A program made the translations under genes and the position numbers. From NCBI GenBank assembly GCA_947259365.1, contig CAMYMC010000017.1, positions 1 to 64,000 on the forward strand: a stretch of DNA of 64,000 nucleotides. The letters are read 5' to 3'. The notes beneath the pieces are model-generated. The model was not told the DNA's origin. It made no database searches and saw only the letters and a program-made list of their open reading frames with translations. This DNA is from an uncultured Acidimicrobiaceae bacterium (GTDB lineage Bacteria; Actinomycetota; Acidimicrobiia; Spongiisociales; UBA5794). Of this stretch, positions 1 through 8,191 are shown in pieces. Positions within the stretch are counted from its first letter, which is position 1. Every line of letters begins with the position of its first letter.

Positions 1-532
1 CAACGAAGCCGAAGTCACCGCCGCCAACGAAGACGACGTCGACTCCACACCAGGAGACGGCACCGGCGACGACTGGGACGACGAACCCGTCACCGCCACA
101 CGCGTCCTCGCATCGGGTCTCATCGGCGACACGGTCTGGTTCGACGACGACAAGGACGGGATCGAGGACGCCGGCGAGAAGGGCGTCGGCGGCGTGACGA
201 TCACTCTCACGAACAACGACACGAACGCCGTCACCACCCAGGTGACGAACGCAGACGGCAAGTACCTGTTCTCGGCGCTCGACCCGGGCAACTACACGGT
301 GAAGATCAACACGGCAACGACACCGGAGATGACCGTGCTCACGACCGTGGGGTCGTTCACCCTCGACCTCGCTCTCGACGAGCAGTTCCTCACCGCCGAC
401 TTCGGGATCGCGGCCGGGCTTCCCGCGACGGGGATGGAGATCCACCAGTTCGCACTGGTGGGAGCGCTGCTCCTCCTCACCGGTGCCGCCCTGGTTCTCG
501 GGGCGCGCCCTCGCGAGCGCGGCGTCGTCTGA
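1..532 (+). CDS. LPXTG-anchored surface protein with SdrD B-like repeat, C-terminal part
   Basis: The reading frame is open from the left edge, so the gene is 5'-truncated by the window. The visible part starts with an Asp/Glu-rich linker, followed by an SdrD B-like / prealbumin-like repeat (GDTVWFDDDKDGIEDAGEKG, then a GKYLFSALDPGNYTVK stretch). It ends in a cell-wall sorting signal: the sortase motif LPATG, a hydrophobic segment (about 20 residues) and a short basic tail (RPRERGVV). Proteins of this kind are exported, cut by a sortase between Thr and Gly and linked to peptidoglycan. No sortase gene lies in the window. The N-terminal domains and the ligand cannot be seen, so the specific role is unknown. 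Confidence 0.9.
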   Translation, partial: NEAEVTAANEDDVDSTPGDGTGDDWDDEPVTATRVLASGLIGDTVWFDDDKDGIEDAGEKGVGGVTITLTNNDTNAVTTQVTNADGKYLFSALDPGNYTVKINTATTPEMTVLTTVGSFTLDLALDEQFLTADFGIAAGLPATGMEIHQFALVGALLLLTGAALVLGARPRERGVV

Positions 533-558
533 GGCGACAATCACACCCGGAACGGTGA

Positions 559-590
559 GAGGGAGGCGGGGCCAACACCCCGCCTCCCTC
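559..590. terminator. Bidirectional hairpin terminator between convergent genes
   Basis: A perfect 13-bp inverted repeat (559-571 with 578-590) with a 6-nt loop sits between the convergent ends of the LPXTG gene and tyrS. There is no U-run on either side, so it may work as a GC-rich hairpin terminator or a 3'-end stabiliser for both transcripts. Confidence 0.7.
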
Positions 591-626
591 AGTGACGGCA
601 CCTATCCGCGAAGCGCCGGCTTCGGC

Positions 627-1832
627 TCACTCGACGAAGCGGACGAACCTCCGCTTACCCACTCGCACGACCTGCCCGACGAGGGCGTCACGGTCGACGT
701 GCTCGTCCGTCACCGGCTCGCCTTCGATACGCACTGCTCCTTGCGAGATGAGACGGCGGGCCTCGGAGCGGGAAGAGACGAGACCCGCCTCTTCCAGCAA
801 CACCGCGAGAGAGAACAGGGCATCATCTCCGAGACGGTGCTCGGTCACGTCATCGGGCGCTTCCCGCTCCACGAAGAGCCGGTCGAAATGCTCCTCGGCT
901 GCGACCGCCGCCTCCTCTCCCCAATAGATCGTCACGATGCAACGGGCGAGCGCCCGCTTCGCCTCGCCGGGGTGTAGCTCGCCGTCGGCGACACGTCTCG
1001 CCACGTCGGCGGCGTCCCGATCGGTGAACCCCGCAGCGAGGGAGTACCACTGCTCGAGAAGGTCGTCGGGAATCCGCATCGTCTTGCCGAACATCTCCTC
1101 CGGCGCATCGCGCACCGAGATGTAGTTGCCGAGGGACTGGGACATCTTCTTCGCGCCGTCCGTGCCGACCAACAGGGGAACCGTCATCACGACCTGCGGC
1201 GGCTGACCCATCCGTTCCTGGAGGTCGCGGCCGACGAGCAGGTTGAAGAGCTGATCGCTACCTCCGATCTCGATGTCGGCCTCGACCGCAACCGAGTCCA
1301 TGGCCTGGAGCAGCGGGTACATGAACTCGATGAGAGAGATCGGCTGGTTCGCCTCCCAACGCTTCTTGAAGTCGTCGCGGTCGAGGATCTGGGACACGGT
1401 GAAGTGCGAGGTGAGATCGAGGATGCCGTGCATGTCGAGTGCCGCCAGCCATTCCGAATTGCGCCGAACCTCGAGTCCGTCGTCGAGAAGCAGACTCTCG
1501 ACGACGTCGAGGACTCCCGAGACGTTGTCGCCCACCTCGTCCCGGTCGAGGCGGCGGCGGGTGGCGGCACGGTCGCTCGGATCGCCGACCTGGGCGGTGA
1601 AGTCCCCGACGATGAGGACGGCAACGTGGCCGAGCTCCTGGAACCTGCGAAGCAGCCGGAAGACGACGGCCCATCCAAGCGTCACGTCGGGGGCGGTGGG
1701 ATCGATGCCGAGCTTGACCCGGAGCTGCCTGCCCTCCGCAAGGAGGCGAAGCAAGCCACCTTCTGGAAGGACGGTGTCGATGCCCTGGGTGAGGATCTCG
1801 AGTTGGCGCTCGGCCGGAAGATGGTCCGCCAT
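627..1832 (-). CDS. tyrS: Tyrosyl-tRNA synthetase
   Basis: The product is 401 aa and charges tRNA-Tyr in the cytoplasm. The class I Rossmann domain begins with GIDPTAPD. The signature that should read HxGH is TLGW (residues 51-54), which is unusual. The second signature is KMSQS at 229-233 (KKMSQSLGNYI). A C-terminal S4 RNA-binding domain (about 340-401, ending RFVRFVE) is present. The ATG at 1832 is chosen because MADHLPAERQ is where homology begins; the frame stays open further upstream. A TATCCT box at 1842-1847 lies 9 nt before the ATG, so the transcript may be leaderless. The mpg-tyrS neighbourhood is typical of actinobacteria, although here a PBP gene lies between them. The identification is secure; only the first signature is odd. 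Confidence 0.96.
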   Translation of the reverse strand: MADHLPAERQLEILTQGIDTVLPEGGLLRLLAEGRQLRVKLGIDPTAPDVTLGWAVVFRLLRRFQELGHVAVLIVGDFTAQVGDPSDRAATRRRLDRDEVGDNVSGVLDVVESLLLDDGLEVRRNSEWLAALDMHGILDLTSHFTVSQILDRDDFKKRWEANQPISLIEFMYPLLQAMDSVAVEADIEIGGSDQLFNLLVGRDLQERMGQPPQVVMTVPLLVGTDGAKKMSQSLGNYISVRDAPEEMFGKTMRIPDDLLEQWYSLAAGFTDRDAADVARRVADGELHPGEAKRALARCIVTIYWGEEAAVAAEEHFDRLFVEREAPDDVTEHRLGDDALFSLAVLLEEAGLVSSRSEARRLISQGAVRIEGEPVTDEHVDRDALVGQVVRVGKRRFVRFVE

Positions 1833-1841
1833 GACGGCGGG

Positions 1842-1847
1842 AGGATA
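1842..1847 (-). promoter_or_regulatory. Candidate -10 box for leaderless tyrS
   Basis: TATCCT on the minus strand ends 9 nt before the tyrS ATG. No good -35 hexamer is visible. The close spacing resembles leaderless promoters common in actinobacteria. This is inference from spacing only. Confidence 0.3.
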
Positions 1848-1940
1848 GTGGGACGGCGCCGCCGCCCCCGAACGCCAGCGATGCGGCTGGAAAGGCACGG
1901 CTCCTGGGGGCATCCCGGGTAGCGTCGCCGGAGGAGTTCG

Positions 1941-4322
1941 ATGCAACGCTGGCTGATGGCCGCGGTGGGCCTCGTCTTGGTGACGACGGCGTGCACCGTG
2001 GAACCGCTCGACGACCCGGGGCTGGGCGGGGGTGCGCTCACCACCGTCGTCTACGCCGCGGACGGCTCGGTCCTCGCCGAGTGGCACGCCGGCGAGGACC
2101 GCTCCATCGTCGCCCTCGAGACAGTGCCGCCCCATGTCCGCGATGCGGTGGTCGCCATCGAGGACGAGCGCTTCTGGGAACACCCCGGTGTCGATCTGCG
2201 CGCGGTCGCCCGGGCGATGCTCGCCAACATCGAGGCGGGCGACGTCGTTCAAGGTGGATCGACGATCACCCAGCAGTACCTCAAGAACGTCCTGCTCACG
2301 CCTGAGGTCAGCGTCGAGCGGAAGCTCGAGGAGGCCGTCCTCGCTCTCCGTCTCGAGGAGGGCCTCCAGAAGGAGGAGATCCTCGAGCGGTACCTCAACA
2401 CGGTGTACTTCGGCCACGGCGCATACGGGATCGCCACCGCGGCTCACCGCTACTTCGGGAAACCGGTGAGCGACCTCACCGTCGGTGAAGGCGCCCTCCT
2501 CGCCGGGATGATCCGGGCGCCGTCGGCCAACGACCCCTTCGCGGACCCGGCTCCCGCCGTCGAGCGGCGCGGGATCGTGCTGACGAAGATGGTCGAGCTC
2601 GGCTGGCTCGACCGGGCGACGGCGTCGGAGGCGGCCGTCGAGTCGGTCACCCTTCGCCCCGCCGCGACCGGCCCCTCACCCGGTTCCGCCTACTTCGTCG
2701 AGGAGGTCAAGCGCCGGCTCCTCGACGACACCGGCCTCGGTGCTACCTACGACGAGCGATACGACGCGCTCTTCCGGCAGGGCCTCGCCATCCACACCAC
2801 GCTCGACCCCCTGGCCCAGACTGCGGCCGAGGCCGCAGTGCGCGAAGTCCTCCCCGACAATGGCCCAGCCGCCGCCCTCGCCGCCGTCGATCCCCGCACG
2901 GGGCACGTCCTCGCCATGGTCGGCGGCCGCGATTTCGGGGCGGAGGCACCGGGGGCGCAGTTCAACCTCGCCACCCAGGCGCTCCGTCAGCCGGGGTCCG
3001 CGTTCAAGCCCTTCGTCCTCGCCGCCGCGATCGAGCAAGGGTGGTCGCTCGACGATGTGCTCGACGCCGGCCAGGCCGTCACGATCGAAACCGACTCCGG
3101 TCCATGGGTCGTCGAGAACTACAACTCGTCGATCTTCCCGCCACTGACCCTGACCGAGGCCACCGTGTTCTCCGTCAACGCCGTCTACGCCCGGCTCGTC
3201 GACGACGTCGGACCCGCCCCCGTCGCCGAACTCGCTTCCCGGGCGGGAATCACCGCTGAGCTCAGCCCGTTCCATGCGATCGCCCTCGGAGCGCAAGAGG
3301 TCACGGTGCTCGACATGGCCTCGGCGTTCGGCACGTTCGCCGCCGACGGCGTCCACGTCGAGCCGATCTTCGTGACCCGCGTCGAGGACGCCGAAGGCGT
3401 CAACGTCTATCAGGCCGAACCGGTCGTGACCCGCGCCCTCGACCGCACGGTCACCGAGCAGGTCACCGCCGCGCTCTCCGAGGTCGTGCGGAGGGGCACC
3501 GGTCAGCAGGCGCGGATCGGGCGCGCCATGGCGGGCAAGACCGGCACGTCCCAGAACCACAACGACGCCTGGTTCGTCGGGTACACGCCGGAGCTCTCGG
3601 CGGCGGTGTGGATCGGGTTCCCCGAAGCCCTCCGTCCCCTGGAGTTCCCGGCGACTCCGTTCTCGATCACCGGCGGGACGTGGCCTGCCACGATCTGGTC
3701 CCGGTTCGCGGCAAGCGCCCTCACCGGGGTTCCGTACAGTCAACTCGCCACCGTCGACGGCGCCGGGACCGTCACGGTCGACGTCGATCTCTCGACGGGG
3801 TTTCTCGCGGGGCCCTTGTGCCCGCGGGAGCACACCCAGCGCGTCCGGTTGCCGGCAGAAAGGGCCCCCACGGTCATCTGCCCCATTCACAACCCCGAGG
3901 GTCTGAGCGCGCTCGGCTCGGGCCTCTCACCCGACCTCATCGGCCTCGGTCTCCAGGACGCCGTCGGTCTGCTCAGCGGTCTCGGGTTCCAGGTTTCGAT
4001 CGCGTGGGACGACGTGGGGCCGCTGGCGCTGGGCACCGTCTTCTCTCAGGATCCCCAGCCCGGGGCGGCGGCTCAGGAGGGATCGCTCGTCAAGATCCGG
4101 GTGGCGGGACCAGAGCCCGGCTCGACGGTGCCGACCGTGCTCGGGTTGCCGGGCGACGAGGCGATCTCCCGTCTCGACGGCGCCGGACTGGCGTCCCAGC
4201 TCCTCGTCCTCCCCGAGTCGGATCCCGCCGACGCGGTGCGCCGCAGCGGTCTCGTCTGGAAACAGGACCCCGCCTCGGGTGCACCAAGGCCCGACGTCGT
4301 CACCGTGTGGGTGAATCCGTGA
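1941..4322 (+). CDS. Class A penicillin-binding protein with PASTA domains
   Basis: The product is 793 aa, a bifunctional peptidoglycan glycosyltransferase and transpeptidase acting outside the membrane. The GT51 domain (about 55-225) shows EDERFWEHPGVD, QGGSTITQQYLKN and the ILERYLNTVYFG block. The transpeptidase domain has SAFK (about 353), SVN (about 411) and KTGTS (about 533). Two PASTA repeats follow (about 655-793). The N-terminus is short and hydrophobic and ends in VTTAC around Cys18, which looks like a weak lipobox. The protein may therefore be lipid-anchored instead of having the usual cytoplasmic tail and transmembrane helix. The start is ATG 1941 with GGAGGAG just upstream. It is divergent from tyrS, and its 3' end overlaps the mpg gene on the other strand by 23 nt. 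Confidence 0.95.
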   Translation: MQRWLMAAVGLVLVTTACTVEPLDDPGLGGGALTTVVYAADGSVLAEWHAGEDRSIVALETVPPHVRDAVVAIEDERFWEHPGVDLRAVARAMLANIEAGDVVQGGSTITQQYLKNVLLTPEVSVERKLEEAVLALRLEEGLQKEEILERYLNTVYFGHGAYGIATAAHRYFGKPVSDLTVGEGALLAGMIRAPSANDPFADPAPAVERRGIVLTKMVELGWLDRATASEAAVESVTLRPAATGPSPGSAYFVEEVKRRLLDDTGLGATYDERYDALFRQGLAIHTTLDPLAQTAAEAAVREVLPDNGPAAALAAVDPRTGHVLAMVGGRDFGAEAPGAQFNLATQALRQPGSAFKPFVLAAAIEQGWSLDDVLDAGQAVTIETDSGPWVVENYNSSIFPPLTLTEATVFSVNAVYARLVDDVGPAPVAELASRAGITAELSPFHAIALGAQEVTVLDMASAFGTFAADGVHVEPIFVTRVEDAEGVNVYQAEPVVTRALDRTVTEQVTAALSEVVRRGTGQQARIGRAMAGKTGTSQNHNDAWFVGYTPELSAAVWIGFPEALRPLEFPATPFSITGGTWPATIWSRFAASALTGVPYSQLATVDGAGTVTVDVDLSTGFLAGPLCPREHTQRVRLPAERAPTVICPIHNPEGLSALGSGLSPDLIGLGLQDAVGLLSGLGFQVSIAWDDVGPLALGTVFSQDPQPGAAAQEGSLVKIRVAGPEPGSTVPTVLGLPGDEAISRLDGAGLASQLLVLPESDPADAVRRSGLVWKQDPASGAPRPDVVTVWVNP

Positions 4323-4884
4323 GGTCGCCAACGGGGACGGCCACGAACCTCCACGGCCGGTCCGCGGCCCGGGACACCCCGATCCGCGGTGTCGTCGCGA
4401 CGACGTAACCCGGGGCCAGCGCGCCCGGAATGAGACGCACCGGCCCCGTCGCCACAGATGTGCCGTCGTGGCGGCCGTCCACGCCGAGCGCCTGTGAGCA
4501 CTTGCCCGGTCCATCGGTGAGGTGGTCGCGCCGTCCCCTCCTCCGCGCCATCGTGGCTTCACCGGCAACCGGCTCACCGCCGCGGAGGAGGACCGCATGG
4601 GCGATGCCCGGCCCGGCGGCGACGATGTTCATGCACCAGTGGATCCCGTAGGACCGGTACACGTAGAGGGTGCCCGGAGGCCCGAACATCGACGTGTTGC
4701 GAGGCGTCTGCCCGCGGTAGGCGTGGCTGGCCGGGTCTCGATCCCCGGCGTATGCCTCGACCTCGTTGAGGCGGACCTCCGTCGCCGTCTCGTCGAAGAC
4801 CGTCCGTATCCGGCAGCCGAGGAGCCACCGGGCCGCTTCGAGGACATCCCCACCCAGGGCCTCGGCCAGCTCGCGACCTGTCAC
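4300..4884 (-). CDS. mpg: 3-methyladenine DNA glycosylase (AAG/MPG family)
   Basis: The product is 194 aa, a monofunctional glycosylase that excises alkylated purines in base excision repair. Family signatures are visible: RLNEVEAYAG with the catalytic Glu, DPASHAYRGQTPRN, the GTLYVYRSYGIHWCMN block that shapes the base pocket, and LTDGPGKCSQALG. The start is GTG 4884, which shares GTGA with the argF stop and implies coupled translation. The last 23 nt overlap the PBP gene convergently. In mycobacteria the homologous gene lies beside tyrS; here it follows argF directly. Confidence 0.93.
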   Translation of the reverse strand: MTGRELAEALGGDVLEAARWLLGCRIRTVFDETATEVRLNEVEAYAGDRDPASHAYRGQTPRNTSMFGPPGTLYVYRSYGIHWCMNIVAAGPGIAHAVLLRGGEPVAGEATMARRRGRRDHLTDGPGKCSQALGVDGRHDGTSVATGPVRLIPGALAPGYVVATTPRIGVSRAADRPWRFVAVPVGDLTDSPTR

Positions 4885-5801
4885 GCGGCCCCGGTCAGGT
4901 GGACCAACAGCGCCTTGAACGCGTGCATCCGATTCTCCGCCTGGTCGAAGACGAAGGACCGGTCGTGCTCGATGACCTCGTGGGCCACCTCCTCGCCGCG
5001 GTGGGCGGGGAGGCAATGGAGGAAGATCGCATCGGGCGCCGCCCGGGAGAAGAGCTCAGCGTCGACGCGATACGGCTCGAACAGCTCGCGTCGCGCCGCC
5101 GCTTCCGCCTCCTCACCCATCGAAGCCCACACGTCGGTGTACACGACATCGCAACCGGAGACGAGGCCCGGCGCGTCGTCACCGACGTCCACGGAACCCC
5201 CCGTGTCGGCGGCAATCGCCGTCGCCTTGATGACGACGGCGGGATCCGGCCCGTAGCCGGCTGGGCTCGCCACCCGGATGTGCATTCCCGACATCGCGCC
5301 GGCGACGAGCAGGGAGTGGGCGACGTTGTTGCCATCTCCGACATACGTGACGGTGGTCCCGGCCAGCCGGTCACGGTGCTCGGCGACCGTCTGGAGATCG
5401 GCGAGCGCCTGACAGGGGTGACTCAGGTCGGAGAGAAGGTTGACGACCGGAGCCGCAGCGTGTGCGGCGAGCCCCTCGAGGTCGACGTGGCGGAAGACCC
5501 GGAAGGCGAGCACGTCGAGGTATCGGTCGAGGACCCGGGCCACATCCTCGACGGCCTCCCGCTTCCCGAGCCCGACCTCGTCCTGTTTGAGGACGACGGG
5601 GTGCGCACCCAGGTCCACGGTGGCGACCTCGCAGGAGACCCGGGTCCGGGTCGACGGCTTCTCGAAGAAGAGCCCGACGCGCTTGCCCTCGAGGCGCCCC
5701 GCGTACCGGGCCGGATTCTCCTTCACGGCGGCGGCGAGTGCGAGGACGGCGCCGAGGCCGTCACGACCGAGGTCGTCGACGGTGAGGAAGTCACCGCTCA
5801 C
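4881..5801 (-). CDS. argF: Ornithine carbamoyltransferase
   Basis: The product is 306 aa and forms citrulline from ornithine and carbamoyl phosphate in arginine synthesis. It shows the carbamoyl-phosphate motif STRTR (50-54), HPCQ (128-131), the ornithine loop SMG (227-229) and HCLP (262-265, in HCLPAHRGEE). The FEKPSTRTR context and the SMG loop favour OTCase over aspartate carbamoyltransferase, which is encoded separately at 41093. The GTG start at 5801 overlaps the pheT stop (GTGA). It is the only arginine gene in the window; the argCJBDFRGH run that follows pheT in many actinobacteria is reduced here to argF alone. Confidence 0.96.
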   Translation of the reverse strand: MSGDFLTVDDLGRDGLGAVLALAAAVKENPARYAGRLEGKRVGLFFEKPSTRTRVSCEVATVDLGAHPVVLKQDEVGLGKREAVEDVARVLDRYLDVLAFRVFRHVDLEGLAAHAAAPVVNLLSDLSHPCQALADLQTVAEHRDRLAGTTVTYVGDGNNVAHSLLVAGAMSGMHIRVASPAGYGPDPAVVIKATAIAADTGGSVDVGDDAPGLVSGCDVVYTDVWASMGEEAEAAARRELFEPYRVDAELFSRAAPDAIFLHCLPAHRGEEVAHEVIEHDRSFVFDQAENRMHAFKALLVHLTGAA

Positions 5802-8191
5802 AGCTCACCCCGCAGTGCTCCACCGGTCGCGGCCTCCACGGCCTCGACGACCGTTCTCCTCACCGCAGCAGCCTCCTCGTCGGTCAGCGTCTTGTCCGGG
5901 GCGCGTAGCGTGAGCCGCATCGCGATGCTCTTGCGGCCCGCCTCGAGGGGTGCCCCTTCGAAGACGTCGAACAACTCGAGGTCCTCGAGGACGGGGCCGG
6001 CGGCCGCCGACGCCGCCCCCATGAGCTCACCGGCTGGCATCGCGGCGTCGATCTCGAACGCAAGGTCGAAGATCGCGGGCGGATACGGGCTCGGCGGCGA
6101 GAACACCCAGTCGTCGCGCACCGCGACGAGCGGGCTCAGCTCCAGCTCGCCCGCAGCGACGCTCCCCCGGATCCCGAATGCCTCGGCGACGCGAGGATGG
6201 ATCTCCCCGACGACGCCGATCCCCACGCCGTTCACGGCGACCTCGGCGGCCCGGCCGGGGTGGAACGGCGCTGCGCTCACGGGCCGTCGGGTCGCCCCCG
6301 GAATCCGCAGCCGATCGACGAGCAGCTCCCACAGACCGGTGGCGTCACGCGAGTCGATGCCCCGCCCCGGTGACTCCCAGTCGCCATCGCGCATGCCGGT
6401 GGCGACGAAGCCGAGGTGCTCCGGCTGCTCTGGAAGCTTGCCGTCGCCGGGGAGAAACACCTTCCCGGTCTCGAAGAGCGCCATCGACGCCTGCTGGCGG
6501 CCCTGGTTCACGGCCGCTGCCTTGAGCAGCCCGGGCAGCAGCGTCGTTCGCATCACCCCTTCCTCCTCGCGGAGCGGATTGACGATGGGCACCCCGTCCC
6601 GGCGCGGGTCCGTGCCGTCGAGTCCGAGCGCGTCGAGGTCGGAAGCTCCGATGAACGAGAAGAGGAGCACCTCGTGGTAGCCGGCCGCGGCGAGGATGCG
6701 GCGCAGCACGCGCAGGCGCCTGTCGGCTCCGGGCAGGCCGCCGCCTCCCCCGACGGCGACCGTCTCCGGTATGGCGTCGTAGCCATGGAGCCTGGCGACC
6801 TCCTCGATGAGATCAACCGGACGCCGGACATCGGGGCGCCGTGTCGGAACGGTGACGACGAACGGGTCTTCGCCGGAGACCCCGAACCCGAGGTGGGCGA
6901 GGTGGGCCTTCGCCTCGTCGGCGACGATGACGGTCCCCAGTAGCCGTGAGATGGCGTGGACCTCCAGCGTGATCTCGGCGGGCTCGATGGCGACCGGATA
7001 GGCGTCGACCCTGCCCGCCACTTCGCCGCCGGCGTGATCGACGAGCAGTTGAGCCACCCGGTCGGCGGCGAGATGACAGAAGTTCGGGTCCATCCCCCGC
7101 TCGAACCGTGCTGACGCCTCCGACCGCAGCCCCATCCGCTTCGACGTCATGAGGATGGACGGCGGGTCCCAATAGGCCGCCTCGACGAGCACCCGCGTCG
7201 TGTCCTCGGCCACCTCGGTGTCCGCCCCACCCATGACCCCGGCGACGGCGACCGGCCGCGCTGCGTCGGCGACGACGATGTCGTTGTCGAGGAGTTCCCG
7301 CTCGACCTCGTCGAGGGTCACGACCCGCTCGGCAGGCCGTGCCCGTCGCACGACGACGGTGTCCCCGAGGCGGTCGGCGTCGAAGGCGTGGGTGGGATGG
7401 CCGATCTCGATCATCGCGTAGTTGCTGGCGTCGACGACGTTGCTGATCGGCCGCACGCCGGCAGCCGTCAATCGCGCCCGGATCCAGTGGGGCGACGGGC
7501 CCCAGGCGACATTGCGCACCTCCCGGCCGACGAACCGGGGACAGGCTTCGGCGTCTTCGATGGCGACCGTCACCGCCGTGTCCTCGTCGACGGGGTGGAC
7601 GGTGTAGTCGGGCTCGCGCATGTCGGCCTCGAAGTGGGCCGCCAACTCCCGGGCGAGCCCAACAACGGACATGCAATCGGGTCGGTTGGGATTCACCTCG
7701 ATGTCGTAGAACGTGTCCGGGTATTCGAGCAGGGCGGCGAAGTCCTCGCCGATCATCCCCGCAGCCCGCGGGTAGTCGCCGTCGAGGACCATGATCCCCG
7801 CCGCCTCCTCCCCCACCTCGAGCTCCTTCTCCGAACAGATCATCCCGTTGGAGACCACACCCCTGATCTTGCGCCTTCCGATCTCGAACTCACCGCCGAG
7901 CACGGCGCCTGGCACCGCCACCGGGACGATGGCGCCGGCCTCGAAGTTCCACGCCCCGCACACGATGTCGGACACCTCGGTGCCGATGTCGACCCGGCAC
8001 AGCCGCACCTTGTCGGCGTTGGGATGGGGCCTCACCTCCTCGACCCGGCCGATGACGACGCCCTCGAAGCTGGGAGTGAGCGGGCGCATCTCCTCGACCT
8101 CGAAGCCGAGGTTGTTGAGCGCCTCGGCCACGACCTCCGGGGCGTCGGGGAGGTCGACGAAGTCCTCGAGCCAGCGCTTGGTGAGCTTCAT
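5798..8191 (-). CDS. pheT: Phenylalanyl-tRNA synthetase beta subunit
   Basis: The product is 797 aa, the beta subunit of the (alpha-beta)2 enzyme that charges tRNA-Phe. In order: an N-terminal B1 domain, a tRNA-binding OB fold (about 40-155, RVEEVRPHPNADKVRLCRVD), the B3/B4 editing domain (GREVRNVAWGPSPHWIRARL), B5, the catalytic-like core (RRILAAAGYHEVLLFSF) and the C-terminal ferredoxin-like anticodon-binding domain. The start is ATG 8191 at MKLTKRWLEDFV, sharing ATGA with the pheS stop. argF follows with a GTGA overlap, so pheS-pheT-argF-mpg read as one coupled unit. Confidence 0.97.
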   Translation of the reverse strand: MKLTKRWLEDFVDLPDAPEVVAEALNNLGFEVEEMRPLTPSFEGVVIGRVEEVRPHPNADKVRLCRVDIGTEVSDIVCGAWNFEAGAIVPVAVPGAVLGGEFEIGRRKIRGVVSNGMICSEKELEVGEEAAGIMVLDGDYPRAAGMIGEDFAALLEYPDTFYDIEVNPNRPDCMSVVGLARELAAHFEADMREPDYTVHPVDEDTAVTVAIEDAEACPRFVGREVRNVAWGPSPHWIRARLTAAGVRPISNVVDASNYAMIEIGHPTHAFDADRLGDTVVVRRARPAERVVTLDEVERELLDNDIVVADAARPVAVAGVMGGADTEVAEDTTRVLVEAAYWDPPSILMTSKRMGLRSEASARFERGMDPNFCHLAADRVAQLLVDHAGGEVAGRVDAYPVAIEPAEITLEVHAISRLLGTVIVADEAKAHLAHLGFGVSGEDPFVVTVPTRRPDVRRPVDLIEEVARLHGYDAIPETVAVGGGGGLPGADRRLRVLRRILAAAGYHEVLLFSFIGASDLDALGLDGTDPRRDGVPIVNPLREEEGVMRTTLLPGLLKAAAVNQGRQQASMALFETGKVFLPGDGKLPEQPEHLGFVATGMRDGDWESPGRGIDSRDATGLWELLVDRLRIPGATRRPVSAAPFHPGRAAEVAVNGVGIGVVGEIHPRVAEAFGIRGSVAAGELELSPLVAVRDDWVFSPPSPYPPAIFDLAFEIDAAMPAGELMGAASAAAGPVLEDLELFDVFEGAPLEAGRKSIAMRLTLRAPDKTLTDEEAAAVRRTVVEAVEAATGGALRGEL

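Noticed and set aside
483-977. Open frame running from the LPXTG gene end into tyrS
   Set aside because: It crosses a terminator hairpin and lies opposite the conserved S4 domain of tyrS.
2676-3890. Open frame of 404 codons on the minus strand opposite the PBP gene
   Set aside because: Antisense to transpeptidase motifs that are clearly conserved; no motif of its own.
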